Shown here: piece by piece, positions 10,241 through 21,124 of the stretch
Layout of the letters: every line of letters begins with the position of its first letter
Numbering within the stretch: the stretch's first letter is position 1
Position numbers and translations under genes: made by a program
The notes under the pieces: generated by a model
Database searches by the model: none
What the model was told of the DNA's origin: nothing
The model's input: only the letters and a program-made list of their open reading frames with translations
Assembly (NCBI RefSeq): GCF_003990185.1
Contig: NZ_RZHF01000028.1
Span: 183,638-247,637, forward strand
Reading direction: 5' to 3'
DNA: 64,000 nt
Source of the DNA: Vreelandella nanhaiensis
GTDB taxonomy: Bacteria; Pseudomonadota; Gammaproteobacteria; Pseudomonadales; Halomonadaceae

Positions 10241-11323
10241 ATGTTACTTTACTTGGCGAATTTTCTAGCTCAGTACCAAACGGGCTTTCAAGTTTTCAAC
10301 TATCTCACCCTGCGCGTCATTCTAGCAGCGCTTACCTCTCTGATGCTTTGTCTATGGCTGGGACCGTGGGTGATTCGTCGCCTGGTTGAGGGGCAGATAG
10401 GTCAGGCCGTGCGTGATGATGGCCCGCAATCGCACCTTTCAAAAGCAGGTACCCCCACCATGGGGGGAGCCATGATTCTGTTGGCGATTGCTATCAGTAC
10501 CTTTATATGGGGTGATTTATCCAACCACTACGTCTGGATAGTGCTGGCCGTGACCCTTGGATTTGGCGCCATTGGCTGGATTGATGACTATCGTAAAGTC
10601 GTTGAGAAAAACCCACGCGGCTTGCCCGCTCGCTGGAAGTATTTCTGGCAATCGGTCGTGGGGCTTGGTGCCGCGTTTGTGCTTTATTTCACTGCCGCAA
10701 CACCTGCTGAAACCAGTCTGTTAGTGCCGCTGTTCAAAGACATCGCACTGCCGCTGGGTGTGTTTTATATCGTACTTACCTACTTTGTGATTGTGGGTAG
10801 CTCTAACGCCGTTAACTTGACCGATGGGCTGGATGGCCTGGCCATTATGCCCACCGTGCTCGTGGCTATGGGGCTTTCGGTGTTTGCGTACGCAAGTGGT
10901 AATGCCGTATTTGCCAACTACCTGCATATCCCCTTCATTAATGGCACCGGAGAGCTGGCGATTTTCTGCGCCACCATTGCAGGCGCCGGGCTTGGTTTTC
11001 TCTGGTTTAACACTTATCCCGCTCAGGTGTTCATGGGCGATGTAGGGGCGCTTGCTTTAGGGGCTGCGCTTGGTGTTGTCGCGGTAATTGTGCGCCAGGA
11101 AATTGTCCTGTTCATTATGGGCGGTATTTTTGTACTGGAAACCGTATCGGTTATTTTGCAGGTGGGCTCTTATAAGCTTACCGGGCGGCGTATCTTTCGT
11201 ATGGCGCCGCTGCATCACCATTTTGAATTAAAAGGCTGGCCTGAGCCGCGTGTCATTGTGCGCTTCTGGATCATTACCGTTGTGCTGGTGTTGCTGGGCC
11301 TCGCGACACTTAAGGTTCGTTAA
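10241..11323 (+). CDS. mraY: Phospho-MurNAc-pentapeptide transferase MraY
   Basis: A 360-residue inner membrane enzyme with about ten hydrophobic helices. It transfers phospho-MurNAc-pentapeptide to undecaprenyl phosphate, making lipid I. Conserved cytoplasmic segments are visible: 'KAGTPTMGG' (about residues 68-76), 'GWIDDYRKV' with the paired aspartates, '[10 protein letters not shown]' and the C-terminal '[14 protein letters not shown]' histidine motif. Length equals that of E. coli MraY. Confidence 0.97.
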   Translation: MLLYLANFLAQYQTGFQVFNYLTLRVILAALTSLMLCLWLGPWVIRRLVEGQIGQAVRDDGPQSHLSKAGTPTMGGAMILLAIAISTFIWGDLSNHYVWIVLAVTLGFGAIGWIDDYRKVVEKNPRGLPARWKYFWQSVVGLGAAFVLYFTAATPAETSLLVPLFKDIALPLGVFYIVLTYFVIVGSSNAVNLTDGLDGLAIMPTVLVAMGLSVFAYASGNAVFANYLHIPFINGTGELAIFCATIAGAGLGFLWFNTYPAQVFMGDVGALALGAALGVVAVIVRQEIVLFIMGGIFVLETVSVILQVGSYKLTGRRIFRMAPLHHHFELKGWPEPRVIVRFWIITVVLVLLGLATLKVR

Positions 11324-11380
11324 TCGGTGCAGTAACGGTGGCCGTTGCAGCCTTGGGCGTATAGCGTAAAGGAGCCAGAC

Positions 11381-12760
11381 ATGGTGCGAGTACCAAGTGG
11401 AATGACAGTGGTTGTCGGTCTGGGGCTTTCCGGACGGGCAATATGCCGTCATCTGGCACGCACTGGAAAGCCTTTTGTCGTGGCAGACACTCGCCGTGAG
11501 CCGCCGGGCCTGGAAGCGCTTTGCGCAGATTATCCCGGTGTTAAGGTGTATTGTGGCCCGTTGACGGAGCTGGATTTTACCGATGCTTGCGAAGTGGTGT
11601 TAAGCCCGGGAGTGGACCCAGACTCGCCAGGGCTTGAAGGCCTGGCAGAAAGGATTAACCCGCAGACCCATGAGCCCATGCTGGTCGGCGAGACTGCTCT
11701 GTTTACACGTATCAATCGTGCGCCTGTTGCTGCTATTACTGGCTCGAATGCCAAGTCCACGGTTACTACGTTACTGGGTGAAATGGCGAAGGCTTCCGGG
11801 CTGCGTGTTGCGGTAGGCGGCAACTTGGGGACCCCAGCGTTGGATTTGCTGGCCGATGAGCCTGAAGCCGAGCTGTATATTCTGGAGCTTTCGAGTTTTC
11901 AGTTGGAAACCACTCCTGCACTGGGTGCTAAAGCAGCAGCGTTTTTAAATCTCAGCGAAGATCATCTGGACCGACATGGCGATATGCAGGCCTATCGAAT
12001 GGTCAAACAGCGTATTTTTACCAGGGCTCAGTATGCCATTGTTAATCAGGATGATCCGCTTACCTGGCCTGCTTATAAAGGGCCTGAAGTTATCCCCTTT
12101 TCTTCAAACCCGCCAACTGAGGATGGCTGGGGACTTATGTGGCAAGGAGCGGAGCTTATGCTGATGCAGGGACGAACTGCCTGGGTATCAGCCAGTGAGC
12201 TATCGATTGCGGGGCAGCATAATTATATGAATGCGCTGGCGGCCCTGGCCATGGGGCAGGCGCTGGGATTTGACGCCTTAGCCATGGTGAAAGCGCTTAA
12301 AGCTTTCACAGGCCTGGCTCACCGCAGCGAAACCGTCGCGCATATCAACGGGGTTACCTGGATAAATGACTCAAAAGGGACCAATGTTGGCGCAACCTTG
12401 GCAGCGATCAATGGCCTGGGTGCAACGCTCAAAGGCCGTCTGGTCTGGCTGGGGGGCGGGGTGGGTAAGGGGGCTGATTTTTCACCTCTTGCCATGCCAC
12501 TAGCCAACTGCGCGCGCGAGGCGCTGGTATTTGGGGAGGATCGCGAGCGGATATCTCAAGCCATTACACCGCACGTGACGGTACGACAGGTAAACGATCT
12601 GACCCAGGCGATGGAAGCCGCATTTGCTATAGCAGAGCCCGGTGACTGTGTATTGTTGTCACCTGCTTGTGCGAGCTTTGATCAGTTTTCCGGCTATCAG
12701 GCTCGCGGAGAAGCATTTCGCCGTTGGGTAGAAAACAAGGCAGCGGAGATACCCCAATGA
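11381..12760 (+). CDS. murD: UDP-MurNAc-L-Ala:D-Glu ligase
   Basis: A 459-residue Mur ligase adding D-glutamate to UDP-MurNAc-L-Ala. The N-terminal Rossmann segment 'TVVVGLGLSGRAICRHL' binds the uridine nucleotide and AITGSNAKSTVTTLLGEM is the ATP loop. 'WINDSKGTNVGATLAAI' and 'LLSPACASFDQF' are MurD signatures. The ATG at 11381 follows AAAGGAG with proper spacing; an upstream in-frame TTG at 11345 has no such site. It overlaps ftsW by four bases. Confidence 0.95.
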   Translation: MVRVPSGMTVVVGLGLSGRAICRHLARTGKPFVVADTRREPPGLEALCADYPGVKVYCGPLTELDFTDACEVVLSPGVDPDSPGLEGLAERINPQTHEPMLVGETALFTRINRAPVAAITGSNAKSTVTTLLGEMAKASGLRVAVGGNLGTPALDLLADEPEAELYILELSSFQLETTPALGAKAAAFLNLSEDHLDRHGDMQAYRMVKQRIFTRAQYAIVNQDDPLTWPAYKGPEVIPFSSNPPTEDGWGLMWQGAELMLMQGRTAWVSASELSIAGQHNYMNALAALAMGQALGFDALAMVKALKAFTGLAHRSETVAHINGVTWINDSKGTNVGATLAAINGLGATLKGRLVWLGGGVGKGADFSPLAMPLANCAREALVFGEDRERISQAITPHVTVRQVNDLTQAMEAAFAIAEPGDCVLLSPACASFDQFSGYQARGEAFRRWVENKAAEIPQ

Positions 12761-13938
12761 GTCGTTTGCAACGTATGCATCAGGCCGTCACCACGCGGAA
12801 TTTTCCCTGTGATATCTGGCTAATTGTCGCGGCTGTTTCGCTTGCAGGAATAGGCTGGGTGATGGTCAGTTCGGCTTCCATTGGTCTATTGGATAACAGC
12901 TTCTACTACTTTCGCCAGCATGGCATTTTCCTGTTACTCGCCGTCTTGGCCTGTGTGTTCATGATGAGCATGCCTTTAGAGGTGTGGCGGCAAAATGCGG
13001 CGCTGATTCTTCTCGTGAGTATTGTACTTCTTGTTGTGGTTCTACTGTTTGGTCAGGAAATCAACGGTAGTAAGCGCTGGATAGCGCTGCCCGGACCTTT
13101 GCCTAATCTGCAGGTATCCGAGCTTGGCAAGATAGGGCTTATTTTTTACATGGCGATGTTTATGTCGCGCTTTGCTTACGATTTGCGTCTTCGTGCCTTT
13201 ACCTTGTGGCGGCCTATTGCGGTTCTGGCACTGCCTGCCGGGTTGTTGTTTCTGGCGCCGGACTTTGGCGGCATGGTGGTATATACCACCTGTGTGATCG
13301 GCATGCTGATGATGAGCGGTGCATCGCTTGTATTGCTTATCGGTAGCGGCGGGGTATTAGCCTTTGGTGCTGTCATGATGGTGGCATTGGAACCCTACCG
13401 CCTGGCGCGCTGGACCAGCTTCCTGGACCCGTGGGCAGACCAATTTGCGACCGGCTATCAGCTTACCCAGGCGCTGATTGCATTTGGCCGTGGCCACGTG
13501 ACCGGCACCGGCCTGGGTAACAGCGTGCAGAAGCTGCATTATCTGCCTGAGGCGCATACCGATTTCATCTTCGCCGTGATTGCTGAAGAGCTGGGCATGC
13601 TCGGGGCTATTGTCGTTATATTGCTGTTTACGCTATTTATTGGTCGGGCAATGTGGATTGGGCGAAAGGCTGAAGTTGCCGGTCATCTTTTTGGAGCTTA
13701 TGTCAGTTATGGCGTAGGCTTTGTTATTGCTTCCCAGGCATTTATTAACATGGCGGTGAGCTCAGGGCTACTGCCTACCAAAGGCCTTACCTTGCCGCTG
13801 ATCAGCTATGGCGGTTCAAGCCTGCTAGTCATCGGCATGATGATTGGCCTGCTATTGCGCGTAGACGCAGAAACAAGACATCGACCGCGTCGTGCGCCTA
13901 CTCCTTACAAGTCGCGTCGCGAACCGCGTTTATCGTAA
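12757..13938 (+). CDS. ftsW: Septal peptidoglycan glycosyltransferase FtsW (SEDS family)
   Basis: A 393-residue SEDS polymerase with about ten transmembrane helices that polymerises lipid II at the septum with FtsI. Family marks are 'SSASIG' early, 'INGSKRWI', 'PDFGGMVVY', and the C-terminal 'PTKGLTLPLISYGGSSL' block. The ATG at 12757 overlaps the murD stop (ATGA). An earlier in-frame TTG within murD is not credible. The last 20 residues are strongly basic and cytoplasmic. Confidence 0.95.
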   Translation: MSRLQRMHQAVTTRNFPCDIWLIVAAVSLAGIGWVMVSSASIGLLDNSFYYFRQHGIFLLLAVLACVFMMSMPLEVWRQNAALILLVSIVLLVVVLLFGQEINGSKRWIALPGPLPNLQVSELGKIGLIFYMAMFMSRFAYDLRLRAFTLWRPIAVLALPAGLLFLAPDFGGMVVYTTCVIGMLMMSGASLVLLIGSGGVLAFGAVMMVALEPYRLARWTSFLDPWADQFATGYQLTQALIAFGRGHVTGTGLGNSVQKLHYLPEAHTDFIFAVIAEELGMLGAIVVILLFTLFIGRAMWIGRKAEVAGHLFGAYVSYGVGFVIASQAFINMAVSSGLLPTKGLTLPLISYGGSSLLVIGMMIGLLLRVDAETRHRPRRAPTPYKSRREPRLS

Positions 13939-13957
13939 TTTTTTCAAGGAGTCGTTT

Positions 13958-15055
13958 GTGACGATGAACGTACCTCAACGCGTTTTAATCATGGCGGGGG
14001 GAACAGGTGGGCATGTGATTCCTGCGCTTTCCTTGGCGCAGGCGCTAAAGACGCAAAGTGTTGCCGTTGAGTGGCTGGGCAGCCCCAGAGGTATTGAAAA
14101 CCGCCTAGTGCCTGATGCCGGTATCAAGCTACATACCATTGCAGTTAGTGGGCTACGTGGGAACGGCATGGCAGGCTGGCTTAAAGCGCCGGTGAACTTG
14201 ACCCGAGCTGTTTTACAGGCGCGACGTATCATTAATACCTTTAAACCCCAACTAGTGGTGGGTCTGGGAGGCTTCGCAAGCGGCCCAGGCGGCCTTGCTG
14301 CGTGGCTTTCGCGTATTCCACTGGTTGTGCACGAACAAAATGCAGTGGCTGGGTTAACCAACCGGGTCCTGTCGCGGCTGGCCACACAAAGCTATGCCGC
14401 CTTTGCTGGGGCCTTTGACGAGCGTGCCGAAGTGATTGGTAATCCGGTACGTAAAGAGATCGCCGCCATCGGCCAGGTGCCGCGAAGTGTTGAAGCGCTC
14501 ATGGGCCGGCCTTTACGTCTCTTGGTGGTGGGTGGCTCATTGGGTGCGGTGGCATTAAATGAACGGCTGCCCCAGGCCGTTGCTGCCTTGCCACTAGAAA
14601 AACGCCCTGAAATACGCCATCAGGCGGGTAAGTCACGTGAGGTAAAGACGCTTGAAGGGTACGCTCAGCACGGGGTTTCTGCTGAGGTCACCCCGTTTAT
14701 TGATGATATGGCAGCCGCTTACGAGTGGGCTGACCTTGTAGTATGCCGGGCGGGTGCGTTAACGGTGGCAGAGCTTGCCGCAGCGGCAAAGCCTTCACTG
14801 CTGGTGCCCTTTCCCTATGCCGTTGACGATCATCAGCGGATTAACGCCGATGTGCTAGTTAAGGCAGGGGCGGCGCTGTGTGTTGTTCAGTCGGCATTGA
14901 CGCCTGAGCGTTTAACCCACTATCTCAATGATTTACTCGAGCCCGCAACGCTTGCGCTGATGGCATCCCGGGCGCGTCAAGCTGCCCACTTGGACGCCAC
15001 TGAACGATTAGCCGAAGGATGCTTGGCGATACTCAATAAAGGAGAAGCAGTGTGA
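13958..15055 (+). CDS. murG: Lipid II synthase MurG (UDP-GlcNAc transferase)
   Basis: A 365-residue peripheral GT-B glycosyltransferase adding GlcNAc to lipid I on the inner face of the membrane. The N-terminal '[14 protein letters not shown]' glycine loop, '[11 protein letters not shown]', '[12 protein letters not shown]' and C-terminal '[15 protein letters not shown]' are diagnostic. The start is ambiguous: GTG at 13958 lies six bases after AAGGAG (13946-13951), while the ATG at 13964 is twelve bases away, so GTG is preferred. The stop overlaps the murC GTG by four bases. Confidence 0.94.
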   Translation: MTMNVPQRVLIMAGGTGGHVIPALSLAQALKTQSVAVEWLGSPRGIENRLVPDAGIKLHTIAVSGLRGNGMAGWLKAPVNLTRAVLQARRIINTFKPQLVVGLGGFASGPGGLAAWLSRIPLVVHEQNAVAGLTNRVLSRLATQSYAAFAGAFDERAEVIGNPVRKEIAAIGQVPRSVEALMGRPLRLLVVGGSLGAVALNERLPQAVAALPLEKRPEIRHQAGKSREVKTLEGYAQHGVSAEVTPFIDDMAAAYEWADLVVCRAGALTVAELAAAAKPSLLVPFPYAVDDHQRINADVLVKAGAALCVVQSALTPERLTHYLNDLLEPATLALMASRARQAAHLDATERLAEGCLAILNKGEAV

Positions 15056-16521
15056 TCGACTCGGTAACCCAATTATTGCCCCAGCGTACCAGCCCGAGTG
15101 GCCCGGGTATGCGGCGTATCCAGCGTATACATTTCGTCGGGATCGGTGGCGCGGGTATGTGCGGTATTGCCGAAGTGTTGGCAAACCAAGGTTACAGCGT
15201 CAGCGGAAGCGACATGAAGGCTTCGTCCGTCGTTGAGCGGTTGCGCCAGTGCGGTATCCGTGTGGATATCGGCCACGCCGAAGCGCACGTGGAGGGAGCC
15301 GATGTCGTCGTTGTTTCAAGTGCTGTGGATAATACTAATCCCGAGATTCGCTGGGCTCATGAACACCGCGTGCCGGTGGTGCGACGCGCTGAAATGCTCG
15401 CGGAACTAATGCGCTTTCGTCATGGTATCGCGGTTGCCGGTACGCATGGCAAAACCACGACCACTAGTCTGACGGCAACGCTTCTGGCCGAAGGCGGGCT
15501 GGATCCTACCTTTGTGATTGGTGGGCGCCTGACCAGCGCCGGGGCCAATGCGCGCTTGGGGGAGGGCGACTATCTGGTGGCCGAGGCCGATGAATCAGAT
15601 GCCTCGTTTCTTCATCTACAGCCCATGATGTCAATTGTCACCAATATCGATGCCGATCACATGGCGACCTATGGCGGTGATTTTGAGCGCCTTAAAAGTA
15701 CTTTCATCGAGTTCTTGCACAACTTGCCGTTTTACGGTCTAGCCGTTTTGTGTATTGATGACCCCCATGTGCGCGGGTTGTGCGAACAGATTAAGCGTCA
15801 GTTCGTTACCTATGGTTTCGATGCCGATGCGGATTACCGCATTGTGGACTTTACTCAGCAGGGCGGTGAAGTGTCATTTACGGCGCTACGCCCTGGGCGT
15901 GCCGCACCGCTTAACGTGCGCCTGGCCATGCCGGGGCGCCATAATGCGCTCAATGCCATGGCCGCTATTGTCGTGGCAACCGATGCAGGCGTCAGCGATG
16001 AGGCAATCCTGCGTGGGTTATCCGGGTTTGCCGGAGTCGGTAGGCGCTTTCAGGTGCATGGCCATTTCCCAGCGCCCAAGGCGTCTGGAAAGGTGATGTT
16101 GGTGGATGATTATGGCCACCATCCGCGGGAAGTGGAGATGGTGATCAAGGCGGTACGCGCAGGCTGGCCTGAGCGCCGTCTGGTCATGCTTTACCAGCCC
16201 CATCGTTATAGCCGAACCCGTGATCTTTACGAAGATTTTGTCCGCGTGTTGTCGCAGGTGGATACGCTGGTGTTATTGGATGTATATAGCGCAGGCGAAG
16301 CGTTGATTCCCGGTGCGGATGGAAGAGCCCTTGCTGGCTCGATTCGTCAGCGCGGGGAAGTGGACCCGCTATTTATCGAGCATAAGAAGGAGTTGCCCGC
16401 ACTGTTGGCTAACGTATTACGGCCAGATGATATTCTGATTACCCAGGGTGCTGGTGATGTGGGCGGCATTTCGCTTTCCCTGGCACAGGCTGAACTAGCA
16501 TTAAGTGAGGTAGAGCTGTGA
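15052..16521 (+). CDS. murC: UDP-MurNAc:L-alanine ligase
   Basis: A 489-residue Mur ligase that starts the stem peptide by adding L-alanine. The sequence shows '[18 protein letters not shown]' (UDP-binding, about residues 24-41), the ATP loop [14 protein letters not shown], '[11 protein letters not shown]' and '[12 protein letters not shown]'. About 20 residues precede the conserved core, a common N-terminal extension. GTG start overlaps murG; the stop overlaps the GTG of ddl by four bases, giving a tightly coupled murG-murC-ddl run. Confidence 0.95.
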   Translation: MIDSVTQLLPQRTSPSGPGMRRIQRIHFVGIGGAGMCGIAEVLANQGYSVSGSDMKASSVVERLRQCGIRVDIGHAEAHVEGADVVVVSSAVDNTNPEIRWAHEHRVPVVRRAEMLAELMRFRHGIAVAGTHGKTTTTSLTATLLAEGGLDPTFVIGGRLTSAGANARLGEGDYLVAEADESDASFLHLQPMMSIVTNIDADHMATYGGDFERLKSTFIEFLHNLPFYGLAVLCIDDPHVRGLCEQIKRQFVTYGFDADADYRIVDFTQQGGEVSFTALRPGRAAPLNVRLAMPGRHNALNAMAAIVVATDAGVSDEAILRGLSGFAGVGRRFQVHGHFPAPKASGKVMLVDDYGHHPREVEMVIKAVRAGWPERRLVMLYQPHRYSRTRDLYEDFVRVLSQVDTLVLLDVYSAGEALIPGADGRALAGSIRQRGEVDPLFIEHKKELPALLANVLRPDDILITQGAGDVGGISLSLAQAELALSEVEL

Positions 16522-17456
16522 GCGCCAATTACGCCCCAACCGATAGCTCGCGAGTAGTTGTGGTTTATGGCGGCTCTTCCGCTGAGCGGGAGGTGTCGCT
16601 TAAAAGCGGCAATGCGGTTTTAAAGGCTTTGAAGCGTCAGAATGTCGATGTGCAAGGCTATGATCTACGCGATAAGGGGCTGGTTGGGCTTGAGGCTCTG
16701 GCGCCGTCGGTTGTCTTTATCGCTCTGCACGGTCGTGGCGGTGAAGACGGCACGCTCCAAGGTGCGCTTGAGCTTTTGAACATTCCTTATACCGGCAGCG
16801 GCGTTCTGGCCTCAGCACTAGGAATGGATAAGCAGCGCACCAAGCAGGTGTGGCAGGCAGCAGGGTTGCCCACGCCGGAAAGCATCATGCTGACGGCAGG
16901 CGCCGATTGGGACGCGGTAGTGACCGCGCTGGGTCTGCCCATGATCGTTAAACCGGTGCATGAAGGCTCGACTTTGGGCATCAGTATTGTTAAAACCCGG
17001 GAAGCACTGGAGGCGGCTTTCCATGAAGCTGCACAATTTGATGCCCGAGTGATGGCTGAGCGCTTTGTGGTAGGCGATGAGTATACTGTTGCTCTTTTAG
17101 GCGAACGGGTATTACCCGCTATTCGGGTGGAAGTCCCCGGCGGTTTTTATGATTTTGAGGCCAAGTACGTCTCCAATACAACCCAATATCACCTGCCATG
17201 CGGCCTGACCGCTGATGATGAAGCGCAGCTCGCCACGCTATGCCAGCAAGCATTTGCGGCCATTGGCTGTGAGGGGTGGGGGCGTGTTGACGTCATGCGT
17301 GATGCTAGTGGTCAGTTCTGGCTGCTGGAAGTCAACACGGTGCCAGGAATGACCGATCATAGCCTTGTGCCTCAGGCTGCCGCTTACGCAGGGATCGAGT
17401 TTGATGAGCTGGTTGTGCAAATTCTCCAGACTGCCGGCAAGCAGGGTGTGTCATGA
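16518..17456 (+). CDS. ddl: D-alanine:D-alanine ligase
   Basis: A 312-residue ATP-grasp enzyme making D-Ala-D-Ala for MurF. Visible motifs are '[17 protein letters not shown]' (residues 14-30), '[12 protein letters not shown]', '[13 protein letters not shown]' and the metal-binding '[21 protein letters not shown]'. The position between murC and ftsQ corresponds to ddlB of E. coli. It starts with GTG, coupled to the murC stop. Confidence 0.95.
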   Translation: MSANYAPTDSSRVVVVYGGSSAEREVSLKSGNAVLKALKRQNVDVQGYDLRDKGLVGLEALAPSVVFIALHGRGGEDGTLQGALELLNIPYTGSGVLASALGMDKQRTKQVWQAAGLPTPESIMLTAGADWDAVVTALGLPMIVKPVHEGSTLGISIVKTREALEAAFHEAAQFDARVMAERFVVGDEYTVALLGERVLPAIRVEVPGGFYDFEAKYVSNTTQYHLPCGLTADDEAQLATLCQQAFAAIGCEGWGRVDVMRDASGQFWLLEVNTVPGMTDHSLVPQAAAYAGIEFDELVVQILQTAGKQGVS

Positions 17457-17465
17457 AGAGGCCTC

Positions 17466-18179
17466 ATGAAAAGGCGTAATGCTTGGTTTGGCATCATACT
17501 CCTGGCGCTTTTATTGGGCGCAGGAAGTCGCGCGCTTTGGCTATGGCTGGATCGCCCTATTGAGCGAGTGTCGATTCGCGGAGAATGGGCGTACGTCAGT
17601 GCCGACTACTTGCGCAGCCAGCTCGCACCATTGGTGCAGGATGCCACCTGGTTGTCTGCTGATCTAGGCGAGCTGCGTGACCGGGCCATGCAGATAGGCT
17701 GGTTACATGAAGTGCGTATTTCCCGAGAGTGGCCCAACGCCTTGGTATTTGAGCTCGTTGAGCAAGAACCGGTGGCCCGCTGGAACGACGAGTATCTGCT
17801 TAACCCTGAAGGCGATCCGTTTACCTTTGCTCCTCTTGAAGTGCCCAAAGGGCTGCCGGACCTGGCGGGGCCAAACGGCAGTAGTGAAGAAGTGCTGGCC
17901 TATTATTATCGCTTGACGCCGCATTTTAATAATTTGGCGCTGAGTCTTTCGCAGCTTCGTCTAGAGCCACGCGGTGCATGGCGCTTGCAGCTTGATAATG
18001 GAACCTGGGTTATGCTTGGTAGGCGCGACCACGAAGTTCGTTTAGCACGCCTTTCGGCTTCCTGGCTGCGTGAACTTGCCGGCTTCAGTGAGCATATTCG
18101 ATATATAGATTTACGTTACCCCAACGGCGTGTCAGTGGCTTGGCATGGCGAGAGCGAATTTGAAACACCAGAAGAGTAA
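17466..18179 (+). CDS. ftsQ: Cell division protein FtsQ
   Basis: A 237-residue bitopic protein with a short cytoplasmic tail, one transmembrane helix (about residues 5-24) and a periplasmic POTRA domain beginning 'IERVSIRGEWAYVSADYL'. The beta domain follows with 'WLHEVRISREWPNALVFELVEQEPVARWNDEYLLN', a conserved FtsQ block given here in pieces of a longer match. FtsQ recruits FtsL and FtsB to the divisome. It is slightly shorter than E. coli FtsQ (276). In enterobacteria ftsA overlaps ftsQ; here 304 bp separate them. Confidence 0.92.
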   Translation: MKRRNAWFGIILLALLLGAGSRALWLWLDRPIERVSIRGEWAYVSADYLRSQLAPLVQDATWLSADLGELRDRAMQIGWLHEVRISREWPNALVFELVEQEPVARWNDEYLLNPEGDPFTFAPLEVPKGLPDLAGPNGSSEEVLAYYYRLTPHFNNLALSLSQLRLEPRGAWRLQLDNGTWVMLGRRDHEVRLARLSASWLRELAGFSEHIRYIDLRYPNGVSVAWHGESEFETPEE

Positions 18180-18483
18180 GTTTCAGCTTACTTCATAAGT
18201 TTTAGTTCGGGTAAGCTGCCGCCACCGCTGAAAAACCCATTAATAGGGTTTAAATTACGTTCCAAGCCCATTATTGTGGGCTTGGACTAGTCGTATTATG
18301 GTTATTGTTTCTATACTATGGGCAATTGAAGATTTTTCTTGGGTTTAAGCCTAAAGGCCAGCGTTTAATGATAGGTAGTTAACGCTTGTTGGCTGTTAAG
18401 TTGTACCCAAGTATGGGCGAATTTACGTTTAAATACCCTCTGTTTTTTATTATTTAAGAAGATACAAGGAGAATTCCCGACTC
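18180..18483 (+). promoter_or_regulatory. ftsQ-ftsA intergenic region with three inverted repeats
   Basis: A 304-bp AT-rich stretch without a credible ORF. It holds CAGCTTAC (18184-18191) opposite GTAAGCTG (18211-18218), AAACCC/GGGTTT (18233-18251), and the perfect 9-bp CCAAGCCCA/TGGGCTTGG hairpin (18262-18285). None is followed by a clear T tract, so they may be RNA stability or attenuation elements, or protein binding sites. The rest is AT-rich and a likely place for an ftsAZ promoter, although I could not single out a convincing -35/-10 pair. AAGGAG ends at 18471, 12 bases before the ftsA ATG. Confidence 0.6.
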
Positions 18484-19773
18484 ATGGCAGGCTCACCCAA
18501 TGCATCAAATATGGTGGTCGGGCTGGACATTGGAACGTCCAAGGTCGTCGCAATTGTCGGGCAACCCACTGATGATGGTGGCATTGAAATTGCTGGCATT
18601 GGCTCCCATCCCTCGCGTGGCATGAAACGCGGCGTGGTTATCAATATTGAGTCAACGGTTCAATCTATTCAACGCGCCGTTGAAGAAGCCGAGCTTATGG
18701 CTGGCTGCGATATTCATTCCGTATATGTAGGGGTTGCCGGTAGCCATATTAGCTCAATGAACTCTGATGGTGTGGTCGCCATTAAAGAACGCGAAGTTAC
18801 TCCTTCCGATATTGATCGCGTTATTGATTCCGCCAGAGCCCGGGCCATTTCTGAAGGTCAACGCGTGCTACATGTATTACCCCAGGAGTTCTCGATTGAT
18901 GCCCAGGGGGGCATTCGTGAGCCGTTGGGTATGTCGGGCGTGCGTCTGGAAGCGCAGGTTCACTTGGTAACCGCTGCGCTTAACGCCGTCCAGAATATCG
19001 AAAAATGTGTCCGTCGCTGCGGACTGGATGTCGATGCGATCATTCTGGAGCAGTTGGCTTCCAGCATGGCGGTTTTGACTGAAGATGAGCGCGAGCTGGG
19101 TGTGTGCATGGTGGATATCGGCGGTGGTACCACCGATATGGCCATTTTTACTGAAGGGGCAATTCGTCATACGGCGGTTATTCCGATCGCTGGCGATCAG
19201 GTAACCAATGACATCGCCATGGCGCTGCGCACGCCTACTCAGCATGCTGAAGAGATAAAAGTTAAATATGCTTGCGCGTTAACTCAATTGGCCGCAAGTG
19301 ATGAGATGATCAAGGTTCCTAGTGTGGGCGACCGCCCGGCGCGTGATTTATCGCGTCAAGCGCTTGCTGAGGTGGTCGAGCCGCGCTACGAAGAGCTCTT
19401 TACATTGATAAGAGACGAATTACGCCGTAGTGGTTATGAAGACATGGTAGCCGCTGGAGTGGTGCTTACCGGCGGCACTTCACGTATGGAGGGTGTCGGC
19501 GAACTGGCAGAGGAGATTTTCCACATGCCCGTTCGTATTGCCTGTCCGCAAAACGTTAGAGGTTTGGCGGACGTAGTGCGTAACCCCATCTATGCGACAG
19601 GTGTCGGCTTATTGCATTATGCGTTGCAAGAAGTGCGTCATGGGCAAGGTCTAGAAAGCCACGGGGGAGTCGTTGCTGCTCATAAAGGCCGCAACGAACT
19701 TGCCCGGCGTGATATCAAGGAAGGCCATACGGCGCTGGCAAGAATCAAAGGCTGGTTCAAAGGAAATTTCTGA
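18484..19773 (+). CDS. ftsA: Cell division protein FtsA
   Basis: A 429-residue actin-like ATPase that tethers FtsZ to the membrane and recruits late divisome proteins. '[16 protein letters not shown]' (about residues 11-26) is the phosphate 1 motif; '[15 protein letters not shown]' is phosphate 2 and '[14 protein letters not shown]' the adenosine motif. The C-terminal '[13 protein letters not shown]' is the amphipathic membrane-targeting helix. It is followed by ftsZ after 34 bases. Confidence 0.96.
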   Translation: MAGSPNASNMVVGLDIGTSKVVAIVGQPTDDGGIEIAGIGSHPSRGMKRGVVINIESTVQSIQRAVEEAELMAGCDIHSVYVGVAGSHISSMNSDGVVAIKEREVTPSDIDRVIDSARARAISEGQRVLHVLPQEFSIDAQGGIREPLGMSGVRLEAQVHLVTAALNAVQNIEKCVRRCGLDVDAIILEQLASSMAVLTEDERELGVCMVDIGGGTTDMAIFTEGAIRHTAVIPIAGDQVTNDIAMALRTPTQHAEEIKVKYACALTQLAASDEMIKVPSVGDRPARDLSRQALAEVVEPRYEELFTLIRDELRRSGYEDMVAAGVVLTGGTSRMEGVGELAEEIFHMPVRIACPQNVRGLADVVRNPIYATGVGLLHYALQEVRHGQGLESHGGVVAAHKGRNELARRDIKEGHTALARIKGWFKGNF

Positions 19774-19807
19774 CAGGGCCGCAAATGCGGTTCAGGAGAC
19801 GGGGCTT

Positions 19808-20989
19808 ATGTTCGAATTGATAGATAACGCACCCTCGAGTAGTGCGGTCATAAAAGTAGTCGGTGTTGGCGGCGGTGGCGGCAATGCCGTCAACCACATG
19901 GTCGAGAGCAACATTGAAGGCGTTGAATTCATTTGCGCCAACACCGATGCCCAGGCGCTTAAACGCGTATCTGCGAAAACTGTGTTACAGCTTGGTGGTG
20001 AAATTACCAAAGGGCTGGGGGCGGGTGCCAACCCTGAAGTAGGACGTCAGGCCGCCATGGAAGACCGTGATCGGATTGCCGAGCTGCTTGAAGGCGCCGA
20101 CATGGTCTTTATTACCGCAGGCATGGGCGGTGGTACCGGGACGGGCGGCGCGCCCGTGGTTGCTCAGGTAGCCAAAGAGCTGGGTATTTTAACGGTTGCT
20201 GTAGTCACGCGGCCTTTCCCGTTCGAAGGTCCCAAGCGCATGCGCGCTGCAGAAGAGGGCATGAAAGAGCTCTCCCAGCACGTTGACTCGCTGATTACCA
20301 TTCCCAACGAAAAACTGCTTTCCGTACTGGGTAAAAATGCCACGCTGTTAACCGCGTTCAGCGCTGCCAACGATGTGCTGCTTGGCGCCGTGCAAGGTAT
20401 TGCCGAGCTGATAACTAGCCCCGGTATTATCAACGTAGACTTTGCAGACGTTCGCACTGTCATGTCTGAGATGGGCATGGCAATGATGGGGACTGGTGGC
20501 GCTACTGGTGAAAACCGCGCCCGCGAAGCGGCCGAGAAAGCTATTCGCAGTCCACTACTGGAAGATATCGACTTGCACGGAGCCCGCGGCATCCTGGTCA
20601 ACATTACTGCAGGCCCGGATCTGTCGATTGGTGAATTCAACGATGTTGGGGCTACAGTTCAAGAGTTTGCTTCTCAGGAAGCGACTATCGTGGTGGGAAC
20701 TTCCATTGATATGGAAATGTCCGATGAGCTGCGTGTTACTGTTGTTGCCGCTGGTTTAGATGGCAGCACTAGTAAAGCCAAAGTGGCTGCTCGTGAACCA
20801 GCACGCCGTTCTGCTGCTGAATCTTCAGATTATCGCAAGCTACAGCAGCCTACGGTAATGCGTCAGCAGGCAACTGCCCGTGCCGAAGCTCCTGAGCATG
20901 CGCCTAAACCGCGTCCAGAGAAAAGTCGTGGGGCTGATGCCGATGACTATCTGGACATCCCAGCATTCTTGCGCCGTCAGGCGGATTGA
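19808..20989 (+). CDS. ftsZ: Cell division protein FtsZ
   Basis: A 393-residue tubulin-like GTPase that forms the Z ring. The tubulin signature GGGTGTG is at residues 107-113, preceded by the '[13 protein letters not shown]' loop near residue 19. A variable linker (about 320-375) leads to the conserved C-terminal peptide '[14 protein letters not shown]', which binds FtsA and ZipA. The ATG at 19808 follows AGGAG with nine bases spacing; longer in-frame extensions run back into ftsA and are not real. Confidence 0.97.
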   Translation: MFELIDNAPSSSAVIKVVGVGGGGGNAVNHMVESNIEGVEFICANTDAQALKRVSAKTVLQLGGEITKGLGAGANPEVGRQAAMEDRDRIAELLEGADMVFITAGMGGGTGTGGAPVVAQVAKELGILTVAVVTRPFPFEGPKRMRAAEEGMKELSQHVDSLITIPNEKLLSVLGKNATLLTAFSAANDVLLGAVQGIAELITSPGIINVDFADVRTVMSEMGMAMMGTGGATGENRAREAAEKAIRSPLLEDIDLHGARGILVNITAGPDLSIGEFNDVGATVQEFASQEATIVVGTSIDMEMSDELRVTVVAAGLDGSTSKAKVAAREPARRSAAESSDYRKLQQPTVMRQQATARAEAPEHAPKPRPEKSRGADADDYLDIPAFLRRQAD

Positions 20990-21012
20990 TTGCTCGAACG
21001 GCTTCACGCTAT

Positions 21013-21053
21013 CAGCAAACGAGTGTTTTATTGGTTAAAACGCTCGTTTGCTG
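21013..21053 (+). repeat. Long perfect hairpin downstream of ftsZ
   Basis: The 17-base arm 21013-21029 pairs with 21037-21053 around a 7-nt loop (ATTGGTT), with one G-T wobble. No T tract follows (CTGTTAAAG), so it is not a canonical intrinsic terminator. It may instead stabilise the 3' end of ftsZ mRNA or act with Rho. It lies 23 bases after the ftsZ stop and about 70 bases before lpxC. Confidence 0.7.
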
Positions 21054-21124
21054 TTAAAGTGAACACTGTTTGATAACTTTCCTTCCCTCACGGTACTTCC
21101 GTTATTAGAGTTCGACCACTGCCC

